From: Bacillota bacterium
GTDB lineage: Bacteria; Bacillota; UBA4882; UBA8346
Direction of reading: 5' to 3'
Assembly (NCBI GenBank): GCA_023429995.1
Contig: JAEZCE010000055.1
Span: 1 to 12,183, forward strand
Length of the DNA stretch: 12,183 nt
Below the pieces are notes generated by a model that saw only the letters and a program-made list of their open reading frames with translations, did not search any database and had not been told where the DNA came from. Numbering within the stretch: the first letter of the stretch is position 1; the number at the start of each line of letters is the position of its first letter. The position numbers and the translations under genes were made by a program. Shown here one piece after another: positions 1 to 7,622 of this stretch.

Positions 1-54
1 CTGGAGGGAGAAAGATAGTATGAGGGTTGGCTTCTTTGAAGGAGAAAATTTCCT

Positions 55-184
55 AAACCATTGTCACATTATTATCTAGAGTTATCGGGACAAAATCGAA
101 GAATCCTGAATTTAAGATAAAAATACATAACGCTGCGGTTGGAGACCGGGGCGTTTTTTTGATGGTTTTTTGTTTGCCCGCGGG
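55..184 (+). repeat. Dispersed non-coding repeat, copy 1
   Basis: This stretch matches 11877-12103 in the same orientation. Positions 55-99 match 11877-11921 at 38 of 45 bases. Positions 109-164 match 12029-12083 with four transitions and one T indel. The collinear match appears to continue to a CCGCGGG at 178-184, equivalent to 12097-12103. Between the two blocks copy 1 has 9 bases where copy 2 has 107. Substitutions do not follow codon periodicity on the minus strand, where a short shared reading frame exists, so the conserved entity looks like DNA or RNA rather than peptide. The downstream block carries an intrinsic terminator. Its role outside this window, including how many genomic copies exist, cannot be told from here. 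Confidence 0.8.
129..160 (+). terminator. Intrinsic terminator within repeat copy 1
   Basis: A stem CGCTGCGGT (131-139) pairs with ACCGGGGCG (145-153) around loop TGGAG, with one T·G wobble and one G/G mismatch, and flanking AA/TT extends it. Seven Ts follow at 154-160. It points in the plus direction and would end transcripts entering from the left of the window. Read on the minus strand, the stem is followed by a fairly T-rich tract (TTATGTATTTTTAT), so it may also help stop the regulator transcript. Confidence 0.72.
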
Positions 185-197
185 AGGGGGGGATGCC

Positions 198-2576
198 TTA
201 TTCTGACGTTTTATGCTTAACGGCCTCGTCCCCCGGCGGATTGGCAATATCCGGTCGACAGTCACGATTTAAATAACGATAGTGACCGGGAGTAATCCCT
301 TCACATTTTTTAAAGACCCGGATGAAATTTTGCTGTGAATTGAATCCCGTCGCGGCGGCGACCGATTCTATTTTAATATCTGAATTACAAAGCATGGATT
401 TGGCTTTTTCGATTCGACACAAATTCAAGTAATCATTGAAATTGGTGCCCAGACTATCCTTAAACAGCTTGCTAAGATAGGTCGCATTGGTATTCAAGTA
501 TCCGGCCACGGCGCTTAATGATAAAGAAGCATCGGCGTAACATTTTTGAATATAATGTTCCGCTTTCACGATATACTGGTTATTTAATTTCTTATAATGC
601 TTTGAGGCCAAAGAGATGGCTTGTTTGTGGAAATTATCCAAGCTCTCCTCCATCCGGTCCCAATCATCCGCGGTATTAATCATTTCACTGATTTGAAAGA
701 GATCGCCCTTATTGAAATCCACATTTTTAAATTTTAACAGGATTTCCAATATGGATTCGATATATAGGTTGCAAAGCGGTTTGCCCTGAGCCAATTCATA
801 TTTACCGCGGATATCATGGAACACTTGCCCTGCAATTAATAAAGCGCTGGCTTCATTGCTATTTTGGATCAATTCGAAAAACTTTTTGGAATACTCGGCG
901 AAATAATCCTTGTTATAGTAAGAATTCATATCGGGAAGATCAAGGCCATCGGTTTCCACAATGTTTTCCGTCATGGTTTGGCCGGTTTGCCGGCAGGCCT
1001 TTTTAAAGGAAAATTGGATATCCAGAATGGAGTTGCATAATTTTCCGATTTGAATCGTTACCCCCATATGCAAGTTGGCGGCTTTTCGTAAAAAATCTTC
1101 CCGGAGCTCCGATTCAAATTTTTTAACATTTCCCAGCAAAGTGCTTTTTTCAAATTCCAAGATGAGCACATAGGAAAAGGTATTGATGATGTGCAGGTAA
1201 AAAGCGCTAAAGTTCAGGCTTCTTTTATCGTCCAAGGTAATCTTGAGCAAAGCCATAAATTCATCAATCAAATTGAGGGCGGAATTTCTATCGACATCGA
1301 ACACCATCACATTATAGATCCCATTGACACTGATGGGACTGTTCACGCTATTTAAAATGTTGTCGATGTCCGAAATTTCCATGGGTTTTCCGGAAAGCAA
1401 ATCGTTAAAAACGATCGCCGAGATATCCGGTTGCAATATTTTGATCACATTTTCCAAATGTTTGATACTGTTCACCACGTTATAAAAGGTTATCTTTAAA
1501 TCATTGATGGAATTTGCCGATGCGGGATTGCTTTGGAGGCCGACGTTGGAATGAAAATCGACGGAATTTCGACTATTGATAATGGGGTTGGAATTGCTGA
1601 TTTTAATATTGTTGGCGAAATAAATAATATTTTTAAGGGGAATTAAGATTTTTTGGGTTAAAAAAAACGCCATGAAAAGACATAGGAAGAAAATGGGGAT
1701 GATTAAAATGATGATTTGCCCAATGTTGAACATCTTCATGTCATCCGTGACGAAAAAATATTGGAGCTGGGTAATCTTTGATCGTGAATATAAGAAAAGT
1801 TTTCTATGGTTCTTTCCTGTGGTATTGATGATATTTTCTTTGAATGAGGACAAAATCCGGCGATATTTGGCCGAGTCACGGAGATTATCCGTAAATAAGG
1901 GTATCCCTTTCAAGTCGTAAATGAAAAGTTGATTGGGGAATACGGCCTTTTGGATGCCTACATTATAAAAAAGCTTATTGCGATTGATTTTAATAAAAAA
2001 GGTTCCCAGTCTTTTGTTGCCGTCCAGCGGAAAATCCCTTATCAAAAATAATTCCGAGCGAAATTGGATCACTCGGGTAATTCGCCCGTTCCGGTCGATA
2101 CCGTCACCGGCGTCATAGTTTTGATAGTATTGATGGATAATGTTTTTTTTATAGAAATGTTCGTAGTTTGTTAATTGATACCGGGAATCGAAAACTTTCC
2201 CGTTTTGGGGAATATATAAAAACGCTCTGTCGATAAGTTCATTTTCGCCGCTTAAAGCGGAAAGACTAAGTAGAACTTCCGTATCGTGGGAATTGGATTG
2301 GGGAGAAACCACCGCGCTGATAATGCTGCCTTCTTGACTGGTTTTGGTCAGAATGTCGTGCATATTTAATAAAGAATAATCGACCATGGCTTGGACGCCA
2401 TTAAGTGTATTGGTATAAAGGGAAATGTTTTTCTCTTTATTGGCCTTGACGATGGGCAAAAAAGCAAAAAAGATAACATACGCCATAATCAACAGGCAAA
2501 GGGTCCCGATTATCAGTAAAGTTTCAAAAAATACGTTCCGATTTATGCTTGAAAAAAACTTTCCTATTCTCTCCAT
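198..2576 (-). CDS. Membrane-anchored AraC-family transcriptional regulator (YesN-like, extracellular sensor)
   Basis: This 792-residue regulator probably controls the divergent transport and catabolic operon. A first membrane segment lies at about residues 15-43 and a second at about 285-309. They bracket an extracytoplasmic domain of about 240 residues (44-284) that looks Cache-like in size and position, although I identify it only by architecture. After a short linker of HAMP-like placement (310-380) comes a cytoplasmic region (about 381-660) without clear catalytic motifs. A C-terminal AraC DNA-binding domain follows at 669-768, with two helix-turn-helices: one around LSAVAGYLNTNATYLSKLF (687-705), and one ending in the family hallmark GFNSQQNFIRVFKK (744-757) followed by GITPGHYR. 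The start is supported by GGGGGAGG seven bases upstream (2584-2591). The gene reads as more A/T-rich than the catabolic genes. Membrane-bound one-component AraC regulators beside solute-binding proteins are typical of Firmicutes carbohydrate loci. The ligand is unknown. Confidence 0.93.
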   Translation of the reverse strand: MERIGKFFSSINRNVFFETLLIIGTLCLLIMAYVIFFAFLPIVKANKEKNISLYTNTLNGVQAMVDYSLLNMHDILTKTSQEGSIISAVVSPQSNSHDTEVLLSLSALSGENELIDRAFLYIPQNGKVFDSRYQLTNYEHFYKKNIIHQYYQNYDAGDGIDRNGRITRVIQFRSELFLIRDFPLDGNKRLGTFFIKINRNKLFYNVGIQKAVFPNQLFIYDLKGIPLFTDNLRDSAKYRRILSSFKENIINTTGKNHRKLFLYSRSKITQLQYFFVTDDMKMFNIGQIIILIIPIFFLCLFMAFFLTQKILIPLKNIIYFANNIKISNSNPIINSRNSVDFHSNVGLQSNPASANSINDLKITFYNVVNSIKHLENVIKILQPDISAIVFNDLLSGKPMEISDIDNILNSVNSPISVNGIYNVMVFDVDRNSALNLIDEFMALLKITLDDKRSLNFSAFYLHIINTFSYVLILEFEKSTLLGNVKKFESELREDFLRKAANLHMGVTIQIGKLCNSILDIQFSFKKACRQTGQTMTENIVETDGLDLPDMNSYYNKDYFAEYSKKFFELIQNSNEASALLIAGQVFHDIRGKYELAQGKPLCNLYIESILEILLKFKNVDFNKGDLFQISEMINTADDWDRMEESLDNFHKQAISLASKHYKKLNNQYIVKAEHYIQKCYADASLSLSAVAGYLNTNATYLSKLFKDSLGTNFNDYLNLCRIEKAKSMLCNSDIKIESVAAATGFNSQQNFIRVFKKCEGITPGHYRYLNRDCRPDIANPPGDEAVKHKTSE

Positions 2577-2720
2577 GCAATAACCTCCCCCTTATGCTGC
2601 ACATTATTTTTCAAGGAATGATCGGTTTCCCCTGTTTACAGATTTTTCAAAGGCTTTATCGGGAACTACACCTGAATCGGAAGGACTTGAGATGGCTGAC
2701 TTCATGCCGTTCTTCAGACG

Positions 2721-2749
2721 ATTATAAATGAGACGGGTTTTTTATCCAA
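2721..2749 (-). promoter_or_regulatory. Candidate sigma-A promoter of the AraC regulator gene
   Basis: On the minus strand TTGGAT (2744-2749) and a perfect TATAAT (2721-2726) are separated by 17 bases. The -35 is only partial (3 of 6) but the -10 and spacing are ideal. Transcription would start near 2714 and leave a leader of roughly 135 bases before the ATG at 2576. Confidence 0.5.
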
Positions 2750-2909
2750 TATAAACGGAAAAGGATTCTTGCAAATCGCGGTGGGTAATTTGTGCAAAAT
2801 GGCAATGTAACCAATGGATGAGACTGTCTTATGGCATTGAAAATCGGCTGCTGGTGATAAAGAGCCCATATTCTTATTATAGCGTAAAAAGAAATTTTTA
2901 GGTTTCATC

Positions 2910-2923
2910 TTATGCGAGCATAA
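2910..2923. promoter_or_regulatory. Palindrome TTATGC-GA-GCATAA, candidate operator
   Basis: Two perfect 6-base arms with a 2-base centre lie between the divergent genes, 10 bases upstream of a candidate operon -35 element. The position suits a regulator site. AraC-family proteins more often bind asymmetric or directly repeated half-sites, so this could instead be for another regulator or be chance. Confidence 0.3.
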
Positions 2924-2933
2924 TATTGGTTTA

Positions 2934-2994
2934 TTAACAAATATTATTCTTTTTGATATGAAATGTTAACAATTTTAAGTTTGTTTTATTTACT
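2934..2994 (+). promoter_or_regulatory. Two candidate promoters of the transporter operon, repeated TTAACAA boxes
   Basis: TTAACA (2934-2939) with TATGAA (2957-2962) at 17-base spacing, and TTAACA (2966-2971) with TTTACT (2989-2994) at 17-base spacing, each match sigma-A consensus at 5/6 and 4/6. The two TTAACAA boxes are 32 bases apart, about three helical turns, so one or both could instead be half-sites for the AraC regulator. No experimental start site can be inferred; either would give a leader of more than 130 bases. Confidence 0.35.
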
Positions 2995-3028
2995 GCCTGC
3001 CTCAAATGCTGTAAATTGATGATGAAAA

Positions 3029-3092
3029 TTGATTTTGGCGCAGAAAGATGAAAGAATGAAGTATAAAAATCTGATTTGCGCTTCAAAATCAA
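3029..3092 (+). repeat. Imperfect inverted repeat in the leader of the binding-protein gene
   Basis: TTGATTTTGGCGC (3029-3041) pairs with GCGCTTCAAAATCAA (3078-3092), leaving a two-base bulge and a 36-base loop. A direct repeat AAATTGAT occurs at 3013-3020 and 3026-3033, overlapping the left arm. A TATAAA at 3062-3067 lies inside the loop and might be an activator-dependent -10 with no good -35. The element may be an mRNA leader structure or a binding site; the sequence alone does not decide. Confidence 0.35.
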
Positions 3093-3138
3093 AATTCAAC
3101 AAGAAAATTAAATTTTATAGAGAGGATTGTGGGAGTCG

Positions 3139-4665
3139 ATGAAAAGAATCTTGGTTTTTGTAGTATGTAGCCTTCTATTGGGTTCTATTATCGGTAGCAG
3201 TATCCAGGCAGCTTCAAAAAAAGTCGTAACCTATTCCTTGGCGGAAGATTTTTACACCTGGGATCCAGCGGGACAACCCAGCATGCCGTCCTATATCGCG
3301 CGTATCTTAATCTACGATACGTTAATCGAGAGCGATCATTCGGGCCATTTTACGCCGTCCTTAGCCACAAAATGGAGCGTTTCCCCGGACGGTAAAGATT
3401 GGACGTTCAATTTGCGGAAAGATGTTACTTTCAGCAATGGGGAGAAGTTTAATGCCAACTGTGTCAAAGCCACCTTTGAACGGATGGCGAAAGATACCAC
3501 TTTGGCCATGCACTATTTGTGGGTGAACCTCAAGTCCGTGGAAGTGGTTGACGATTACACGGCGGTATTTCATTTTTCCCAGCCGTATGGCGCATTTTTG
3601 AGCGAGGTTTCCGTCGCTTCCATACTGCCGGCCAAGGCATTGGAAAAAGAAGGTTCCAACTTGTTCAAAACCAACCCAGGTACGGGCGCCTGGCGGTTTG
3701 TAAGTTATGATCCGGGCCATCAAACGGTTTTTGAAAAAAACCCCAACTATTGGAATTGGAAAGGTAAAAAATCGAATGCCGACCGAATTATCTTCCGGCC
3801 TATTTCCGAAGATACTACCCGTATCTCGGGGGTTAAAACCGATGAAATCGATATCGCCGGAGATATTCCTCCGGATCAGGCCCTTGCTTTAAAGGGAAAA
3901 AAGGGAATCGTCGTCCGGCAGGAACCCGGTTTGACCATGACTTTTATGTCCCTTGAAACCGGCGCGGGCAAGATTTTTTCCGATAAGAACGCCCGCTTGG
4001 CTTTGATTCATTGCATTGATCGCGATTTAATCGTTAAAAGCATCCTGGGTTCAGGCACTGCCGCCTACTGGCCGACCATGTCCGGGGTCATTGGATATAA
4101 CAAGGCCGCGCAGACTTCCAAGCAATATGCCAAATACGATCCGAAATTAGCCAAAAAATTATTGGCCAACAGCTCTTACAAGGGGCAGGAAGTGTACTTT
4201 ATGGCGATTGACGGTAAGGTGCCCAGGACCAAGGAAGTTTTACAAGCCATTCAAGCCATGATGACTGAAGTGGGATTCAAAGTTAGATTGGAAATTATGG
4301 AAGGCGCCTCCTTTGTGGCCAAACGTTCGAAAGGAAATTATGATATCGGTTTTTCCAACATTTTTTACGGCAACGGTTCCAGCCTTAACCATGCCAATAT
4401 GCATTATACAACCGATTCGGCGCATACCGAATTTGTCAATCCAAAACAGCTGGCTTTTATAAAAGAAGCCTCCCGAAGCACGGACTTGAAAAAACAGGAT
4501 ACTTTAATGCAACAAGCGTTCCAAATCACCATGGAGGAAGCGGCGCCAATCATCTACGTGCTGAGTCTGGATATGTTTGCAGTCCATTCCTCAAAGGTTA
4601 AAGATGTCGTTGTTTATCCGGACGGCGTTATGGATCTGCGGAGAGTGAGCGTTAGCAGTAAGTGA
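3139..4665 (+). CDS. ABC transporter solute-binding protein, family 5 (peptide/nickel/oligosaccharide type)
   Basis: This secreted substrate-capture protein delivers ligand to the downstream DppBC-type permease. From the ATG at 3139 it has 508 residues and a clean Sec signal peptide: basic start MKR, a hydrophobic core, and a signal-peptidase I site ending SIQA at residue 24. An in-frame TTG at 3127 lies directly against the purine-rich AGAGAGGA and would add four residues (MWES) before the signal peptide, so ATG is preferred, with GGGAG just upstream. The region at about residues 75-104 carries the family pattern of LATKWSVSPDG, then W-F-LR, then F-NGE-F. The only Cys in the leader (C10) is mid-core and not in a lipobox, so this is not an obvious lipoprotein. 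Family-5 proteins bind peptides, nickel or oligosaccharides. The neighbours argue for a sugar acid or uronide here. The substrate is inferred, not read. Confidence 0.92.
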   Translation: MKRILVFVVCSLLLGSIIGSSIQAASKKVVTYSLAEDFYTWDPAGQPSMPSYIARILIYDTLIESDHSGHFTPSLATKWSVSPDGKDWTFNLRKDVTFSNGEKFNANCVKATFERMAKDTTLAMHYLWVNLKSVEVVDDYTAVFHFSQPYGAFLSEVSVASILPAKALEKEGSNLFKTNPGTGAWRFVSYDPGHQTVFEKNPNYWNWKGKKSNADRIIFRPISEDTTRISGVKTDEIDIAGDIPPDQALALKGKKGIVVRQEPGLTMTFMSLETGAGKIFSDKNARLALIHCIDRDLIVKSILGSGTAAYWPTMSGVIGYNKAAQTSKQYAKYDPKLAKKLLANSSYKGQEVYFMAIDGKVPRTKEVLQAIQAMMTEVGFKVRLEIMEGASFVAKRSKGNYDIGFSNIFYGNGSSLNHANMHYTTDSAHTEFVNPKQLAFIKEASRSTDLKKQDTLMQQAFQITMEEAAPIIYVLSLDMFAVHSSKVKDVVVYPDGVMDLRRVSVSSK

Positions 4666-4695
4666 GGCGGCATACGCCAGGTTTTAAACAAAGGG

Positions 4696-4725
4696 GGGTG
4701 GCGGTGAAAGTGGCCGCCCTTCTTT
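4696..4725 (+). terminator. Stem-loop between binding-protein and permease genes (attenuator or mRNA-stabilising hairpin)
   Basis: GGGTGGC (4696-4702) pairs with GCCGCCC (4713-4719) around a 10-base loop, with one T·G wobble, followed by the T-rich TTCTTTAT. A smaller GGCG/CGCC hairpin (4666-4678) sits directly after the stop codon. The weak T tract suggests partial termination or 3'-end protection. That would give more binding protein than permease, as is usual in ABC operons. Confidence 0.5.
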
Positions 4726-4786
4726 ATAGCAAACCCGCAAAAAGGATCCGAATGTTACCACCATCATGGTAAAGGAGAAATGCACC

Positions 4787-5713
4787 ATGGCGACAGCCCG
4801 GTTCATGTTAAAAAGACTTTTGGAATGTATCCTGGTATTGGTAGGAGTCTCGATCATTGCCTTCGCATTATTGAGGCTTGCCCCCAGCGATCCGGCGGTT
4901 TTGATGCTTCCGGAAAATGCAACGGCGCAGCAGATCGCCGATATGCGAGTGAAAATGGGGCTGGATAAACCGCCTGTTATACAATATTTTCTTTATATGG
5001 GTAAGGTTTTGCATGGCGACTTAGGCAATTCGATATTTTATAACCAGTCATGCGCAAGTCTTATTTTCAGACGGTTGCCGGCGACGGCGCAATTGACGCT
5101 GGTGGCGGTATTGATTTCTTTGTTGATTAGTATTCCGCTTGGAATTATTTCCGGTATCAAAAGAGGAACAGCCGTGGATTTCGGATCCGTTTTTTTCGCA
5201 CTGGTGGGTCAATCCATGTCGCAGGTTTGGTTTGGGTTATTGCTCATTTTATTGTTCGGCGTCACCTTGGGGTGGCTTCCCACCCAGGGGTACGGTAGTT
5301 TCAAGAACATCATCATGCCCGCTCTTACGCTGGGATTGCCCCTTTCGGCTATAGTCGTGCGGATGCTCCGTTCCGACATGTACGATGTATTACAGGAAGA
5401 TTATATTGTTTCAACCTATGCCAAGGGAATCGATCAATCTAAAATCTATCTGAAATATGCCTTGAAGAACGCGCTTTTACCGGTGGTAACCGTAACGGGT
5501 ATGCAAATCGGACAGTTATTGGCCGGCGCGATCATTATTGAACAGGTTTTTGGATGGCCCGGTTTAGGGACATTGACGGTGCAAGCGATCAATATGAGAG
5601 ATTTTCCACTGATTCAATCAATTCTTTTAATCACAGCGGCGATTTTCGTGGTTGTGAATTTACTGGTGGATATGTTGTATACCGCGATTGACCCCCGGAT
5701 GAAACTCAATTAG
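4787..5713 (+). CDS. dppB: ABC transporter permease, DppB family
   Basis: This is one half of the membrane channel that pairs with the downstream DppC-like permease. The ATG at 4787 is preferred over the in-frame ATG at 4766 because AAAGGAG (4771-4777) sits 9 bases before it and would lie inside the longer version. The protein is 308 residues, normal for the family. An N-terminal membrane helix (about 8-30) is followed by a large external loop and five more hydrophobic segments. The EAA-type coupling loop that contacts the ATPases is at about 204-232 (EDYIVSTYAKG then a KNALLP end). The family signature EQVFGWPGLG is at 252-261 and the typical IDPR tail is near the end. The symbol marks the family; the substrate need not be dipeptide. 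Confidence 0.93.
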   Translation: MATARFMLKRLLECILVLVGVSIIAFALLRLAPSDPAVLMLPENATAQQIADMRVKMGLDKPPVIQYFLYMGKVLHGDLGNSIFYNQSCASLIFRRLPATAQLTLVAVLISLLISIPLGIISGIKRGTAVDFGSVFFALVGQSMSQVWFGLLLILLFGVTLGWLPTQGYGSFKNIIMPALTLGLPLSAIVVRMLRSDMYDVLQEDYIVSTYAKGIDQSKIYLKYALKNALLPVVTVTGMQIGQLLAGAIIIEQVFGWPGLGTLTVQAINMRDFPLIQSILLITAAIFVVVNLLVDMLYTAIDPRMKLN

Positions 5714-5728
5714 GAGGGAAGGATTTCT

Positions 5729-6592
5729 ATGCAAAGTTCACGGAGAAAAAGCATTATTCGCAAGATGTCCAAAAGCAAGTTTTTTATTATCGGAAGCATT
5801 CTGGCTTTCATCATCGTGTTACTTGCCTTGGCGGCTCCGGTGATTGTTTCCTATGACGCCGAAGCGACTTCGTTGTCCTCCCGCCTAGCAAAGCCGGAGT
5901 TTTTCAGCAAGGGATTCAGCGGGCATATCTTGGGAACTGATTCCTTGGGCCGGGATATTTTAACCCGCTTGCTCATCGGCAGCCGGATCAGTTTGATTAT
6001 TGCATTGGTAGGTGTAGTGGTTCCGAGTATTATCGGAACAGTTTTGGGGATGCTCTCCGGCTACACGGGGGGAAAGATTGATTCTATACTCATGCGGTTG
6101 AACGACATCCAGCTTTCCATTCCGGTCATGGTTTTCGCCATTACCGTGATGGCCATTTTTGGCAACAGCATTCAGAATCTTTTGGCCGTGCTTGTTATCG
6201 TCGGCTGGGTAAATTATACCCGGGTCATGAGGGAGTGCGTAATGGGAATCCGGGATACGGAGTTTATCAAAGCTTCCCGGGTTTTGGGCGGCTCCAATCT
6301 TCACATTATCTTCACCCAAATTTTGCCCAATATCGTCCCGCCCTTGATTATTTTGATGAGCCAGCAAGTGGGGATGGTGATTTTAACCGAAGCCAACCTG
6401 AGTTTTCTGGGATTGGGAGTGCCTTTGCCCCAGCCTTCCTGGGGAACGATGATTGCCGACGGAAGGGAATATATTGCCTCGGCGCCATGGACGGTTATCG
6501 CCCCCGGCATGGCTTTGATGATTACGGTACTCGCCTTTAATTTTTTAGGCGACGGTATTCGGGATGTCCTGGATCCTAAAAATATCGATTAA
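5729..6592 (+). CDS. dppC: ABC transporter permease, DppC family
   Basis: This is the second channel subunit. It starts 15 bases after the DppB-like gene, and its GGAGGG (5713-5718) overlaps the preceding TAG stop, indicating co-translation. It has 287 residues, normal length. The N-terminal OppC_N region carries a membrane helix at about 18-40 and the hallmark HILGTDSLGRDIL at 66-78. The EAA-type loop falls at about 178-200 (EFIKASRVLGG). The conserved ANLSFLGLG is at 222-230 and NFLGDGIRDVLDP at 271-283. No key motif is missing. Confidence 0.94.
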   Translation: MQSSRRKSIIRKMSKSKFFIIGSILAFIIVLLALAAPVIVSYDAEATSLSSRLAKPEFFSKGFSGHILGTDSLGRDILTRLLIGSRISLIIALVGVVVPSIIGTVLGMLSGYTGGKIDSILMRLNDIQLSIPVMVFAITVMAIFGNSIQNLLAVLVIVGWVNYTRVMRECVMGIRDTEFIKASRVLGGSNLHIIFTQILPNIVPPLIILMSQQVGMVILTEANLSFLGLGVPLPQPSWGTMIADGREYIASAPWTVIAPGMALMITVLAFNFLGDGIRDVLDPKNID

Positions 6593-6641
6593 GCCCAAAG
6601 ACACTTTCGAGATAAATGATAAATCAAGGAGAAATGTCCAG

Positions 6642-7622
6642 ATGGCACCTTTGTTAGAGATTAAAGACCTTATGATCGAGTATCGGACGGGGAACGGCAC
6701 ATCGCATGCGGTCAACGGAATCAATTTATCAATTCAACCTGGAGAAGCCTTGGGATTGGTTGGTGAAACCGGAGCCGGTAAAACCACCACCGCTTTGGCG
6801 ATGTTGAATTTACTTCCCAAACGGGTTGGCAAGATTATCCAAGGGGATATTCAATTTAAAGGCAAATCGGTTTTTGCGATGAGCAAGAAAGAGTTAACCG
6901 ATATTCGCGGCAATAAAATCGCCATGATTTTCCAAAACCCGTTAACGTCGCTCAATCCGGTGTTTAAAATCGGAGAGCAAATTGCCATGGTTTTGCGGAA
7001 ACACCAAAATTTAAGTAAGAATGAAGCCCAAAACCGGGTTGAAGATTTATTAAACATGGTTGGGATTGATAAATCGCGTTACATGGATTATCCCAATCAA
7101 TTTAGCGGAGGGATGAGGCAACGGGTTGGTATCGCTGCGTCACTGGCCTGCAATCCGGAGTTATTGATTGCGGATGAGCCGACGACCGCTTTGGATGTAA
7201 CGATTCAAGCGCAAATCCTTGAACTCATGAAGAAGTTGCAACACGAGCATTCCACTTCCCTGCTGATGATTACCCACAATTTAGGAATTATTTCCGAAAT
7301 ATGCGAAAAAGTGGCGGTGATGTATGCGGGTTCCATTGTGGAATATGGCACGATTCAAGAAGTGTTTGCAACTCCGTGTCATTGGTATACGAAAGGGTTG
7401 ATTGGCGCGCTACCCAAGCTGGAAGGGCCGAGAGAACGGCTCAATGCAATTACCGGCAATGTTGCCAATTCACAAAATCTTCCTAGCGGGTGCACGTTTC
7501 ATCCCCGCTGCGCGCATTGTGCCAAGAGATGTAGCACGGATGTTCCCAAACTTAGGAAAATAAACGACAACCATTATGCAGCTTGCTGGAACACGGAGGG
7601 AACCGATTATGCCACAAAATAA
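6642..7622 (+). CDS. dppD: ABC transporter ATP-binding protein, DppD/OppD family
   Basis: This is the first of two ATPases that power uptake on the cytoplasmic face. The start at 6642 (MAPLLEIKD) is chosen because AAGGAG (6626-6631) lies 10 bases upstream. An in-frame ATG at 6564 overlaps the DppC-like gene and lacks such a site. The 326-residue protein has Walker A GETGAGKTT (41-49), Q-loop Q98, signature FSGGMRQR (154-161), Walker B LLIADEP (174-180) and H212. The C-terminal oligopeptide-transporter tail has C284, C290, C297 and C315 plus an extra C293. In structurally studied DppD/OppD subunits the equivalent cysteines hold a [4Fe-4S] cluster, so one is likely here. The H-loop reads THN instead of the common THD, a tolerated variation. 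The gene's end overlaps the next one. Confidence 0.95.
   Translation: MAPLLEIKDLMIEYRTGNGTSHAVNGINLSIQPGEALGLVGETGAGKTTTALAMLNLLPKRVGKIIQGDIQFKGKSVFAMSKKELTDIRGNKIAMIFQNPLTSLNPVFKIGEQIAMVLRKHQNLSKNEAQNRVEDLLNMVGIDKSRYMDYPNQFSGGMRQRVGIAASLACNPELLIADEPTTALDVTIQAQILELMKKLQHEHSTSLLMITHNLGIISEICEKVAVMYAGSIVEYGTIQEVFATPCHWYTKGLIGALPKLEGPRERLNAITGNVANSQNLPSGCTFHPRCAHCAKRCSTDVPKLRKINDNHYAACWNTEGTDYATK

Larger units (their letters stand above)
2577..3138. promoter_or_regulatory. Divergent intergenic control region
   Basis: This 562-base A/T-rich region separates the minus-strand regulator from the plus-strand transporter operon and should hold both promoters and the regulator's operators. I find no convincing gene in it. 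A 64-codon minus-strand frame at 2714-2908 lacks a recognisable domain and overlaps the best promoter for the regulator. Specific candidate sites are entered separately: the regulator promoter (2721-2749), a palindrome (2910-2923), two candidate operon promoters (2934-2994), and a leader inverted repeat (3029-3092). Confidence 0.75.

Noticed and set aside
1..79. Frame 2 is open from the left edge to a TAG at 77-79, with a GGAGG near position 3 and an ATG at 20
   Set aside because: Too short to recognise, the ribosome-site spacing to the ATG is long, and the end lies inside repeat copy 1. It could be the tail of an upstream gene but nothing supports that.
55..168. Terminal inverted repeat AAACCAT/ATGGTTT at the ends of repeat copy 1, suggesting a MITE
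   Set aside because: Only 7 bases and not conserved in copy 2; no target-site duplication is evident.
2714..2908. 64-codon minus-strand ORF in the divergent region
   Set aside because: No good ribosome site, no domain, and it overlaps the best promoter of the regulator gene.
2959..2976. Possible CcpA cre site around ATGAAATGTTAACAAT
   Set aside because: The central CG and the 3' conserved C of the cre consensus are missing.
3361..3723. 120-codon minus-strand ORF inside the binding-protein gene, and similar long shadow frames elsewhere
   Set aside because: They lie opposite well-supported genes and have no ribosome sites or recognisable domains.
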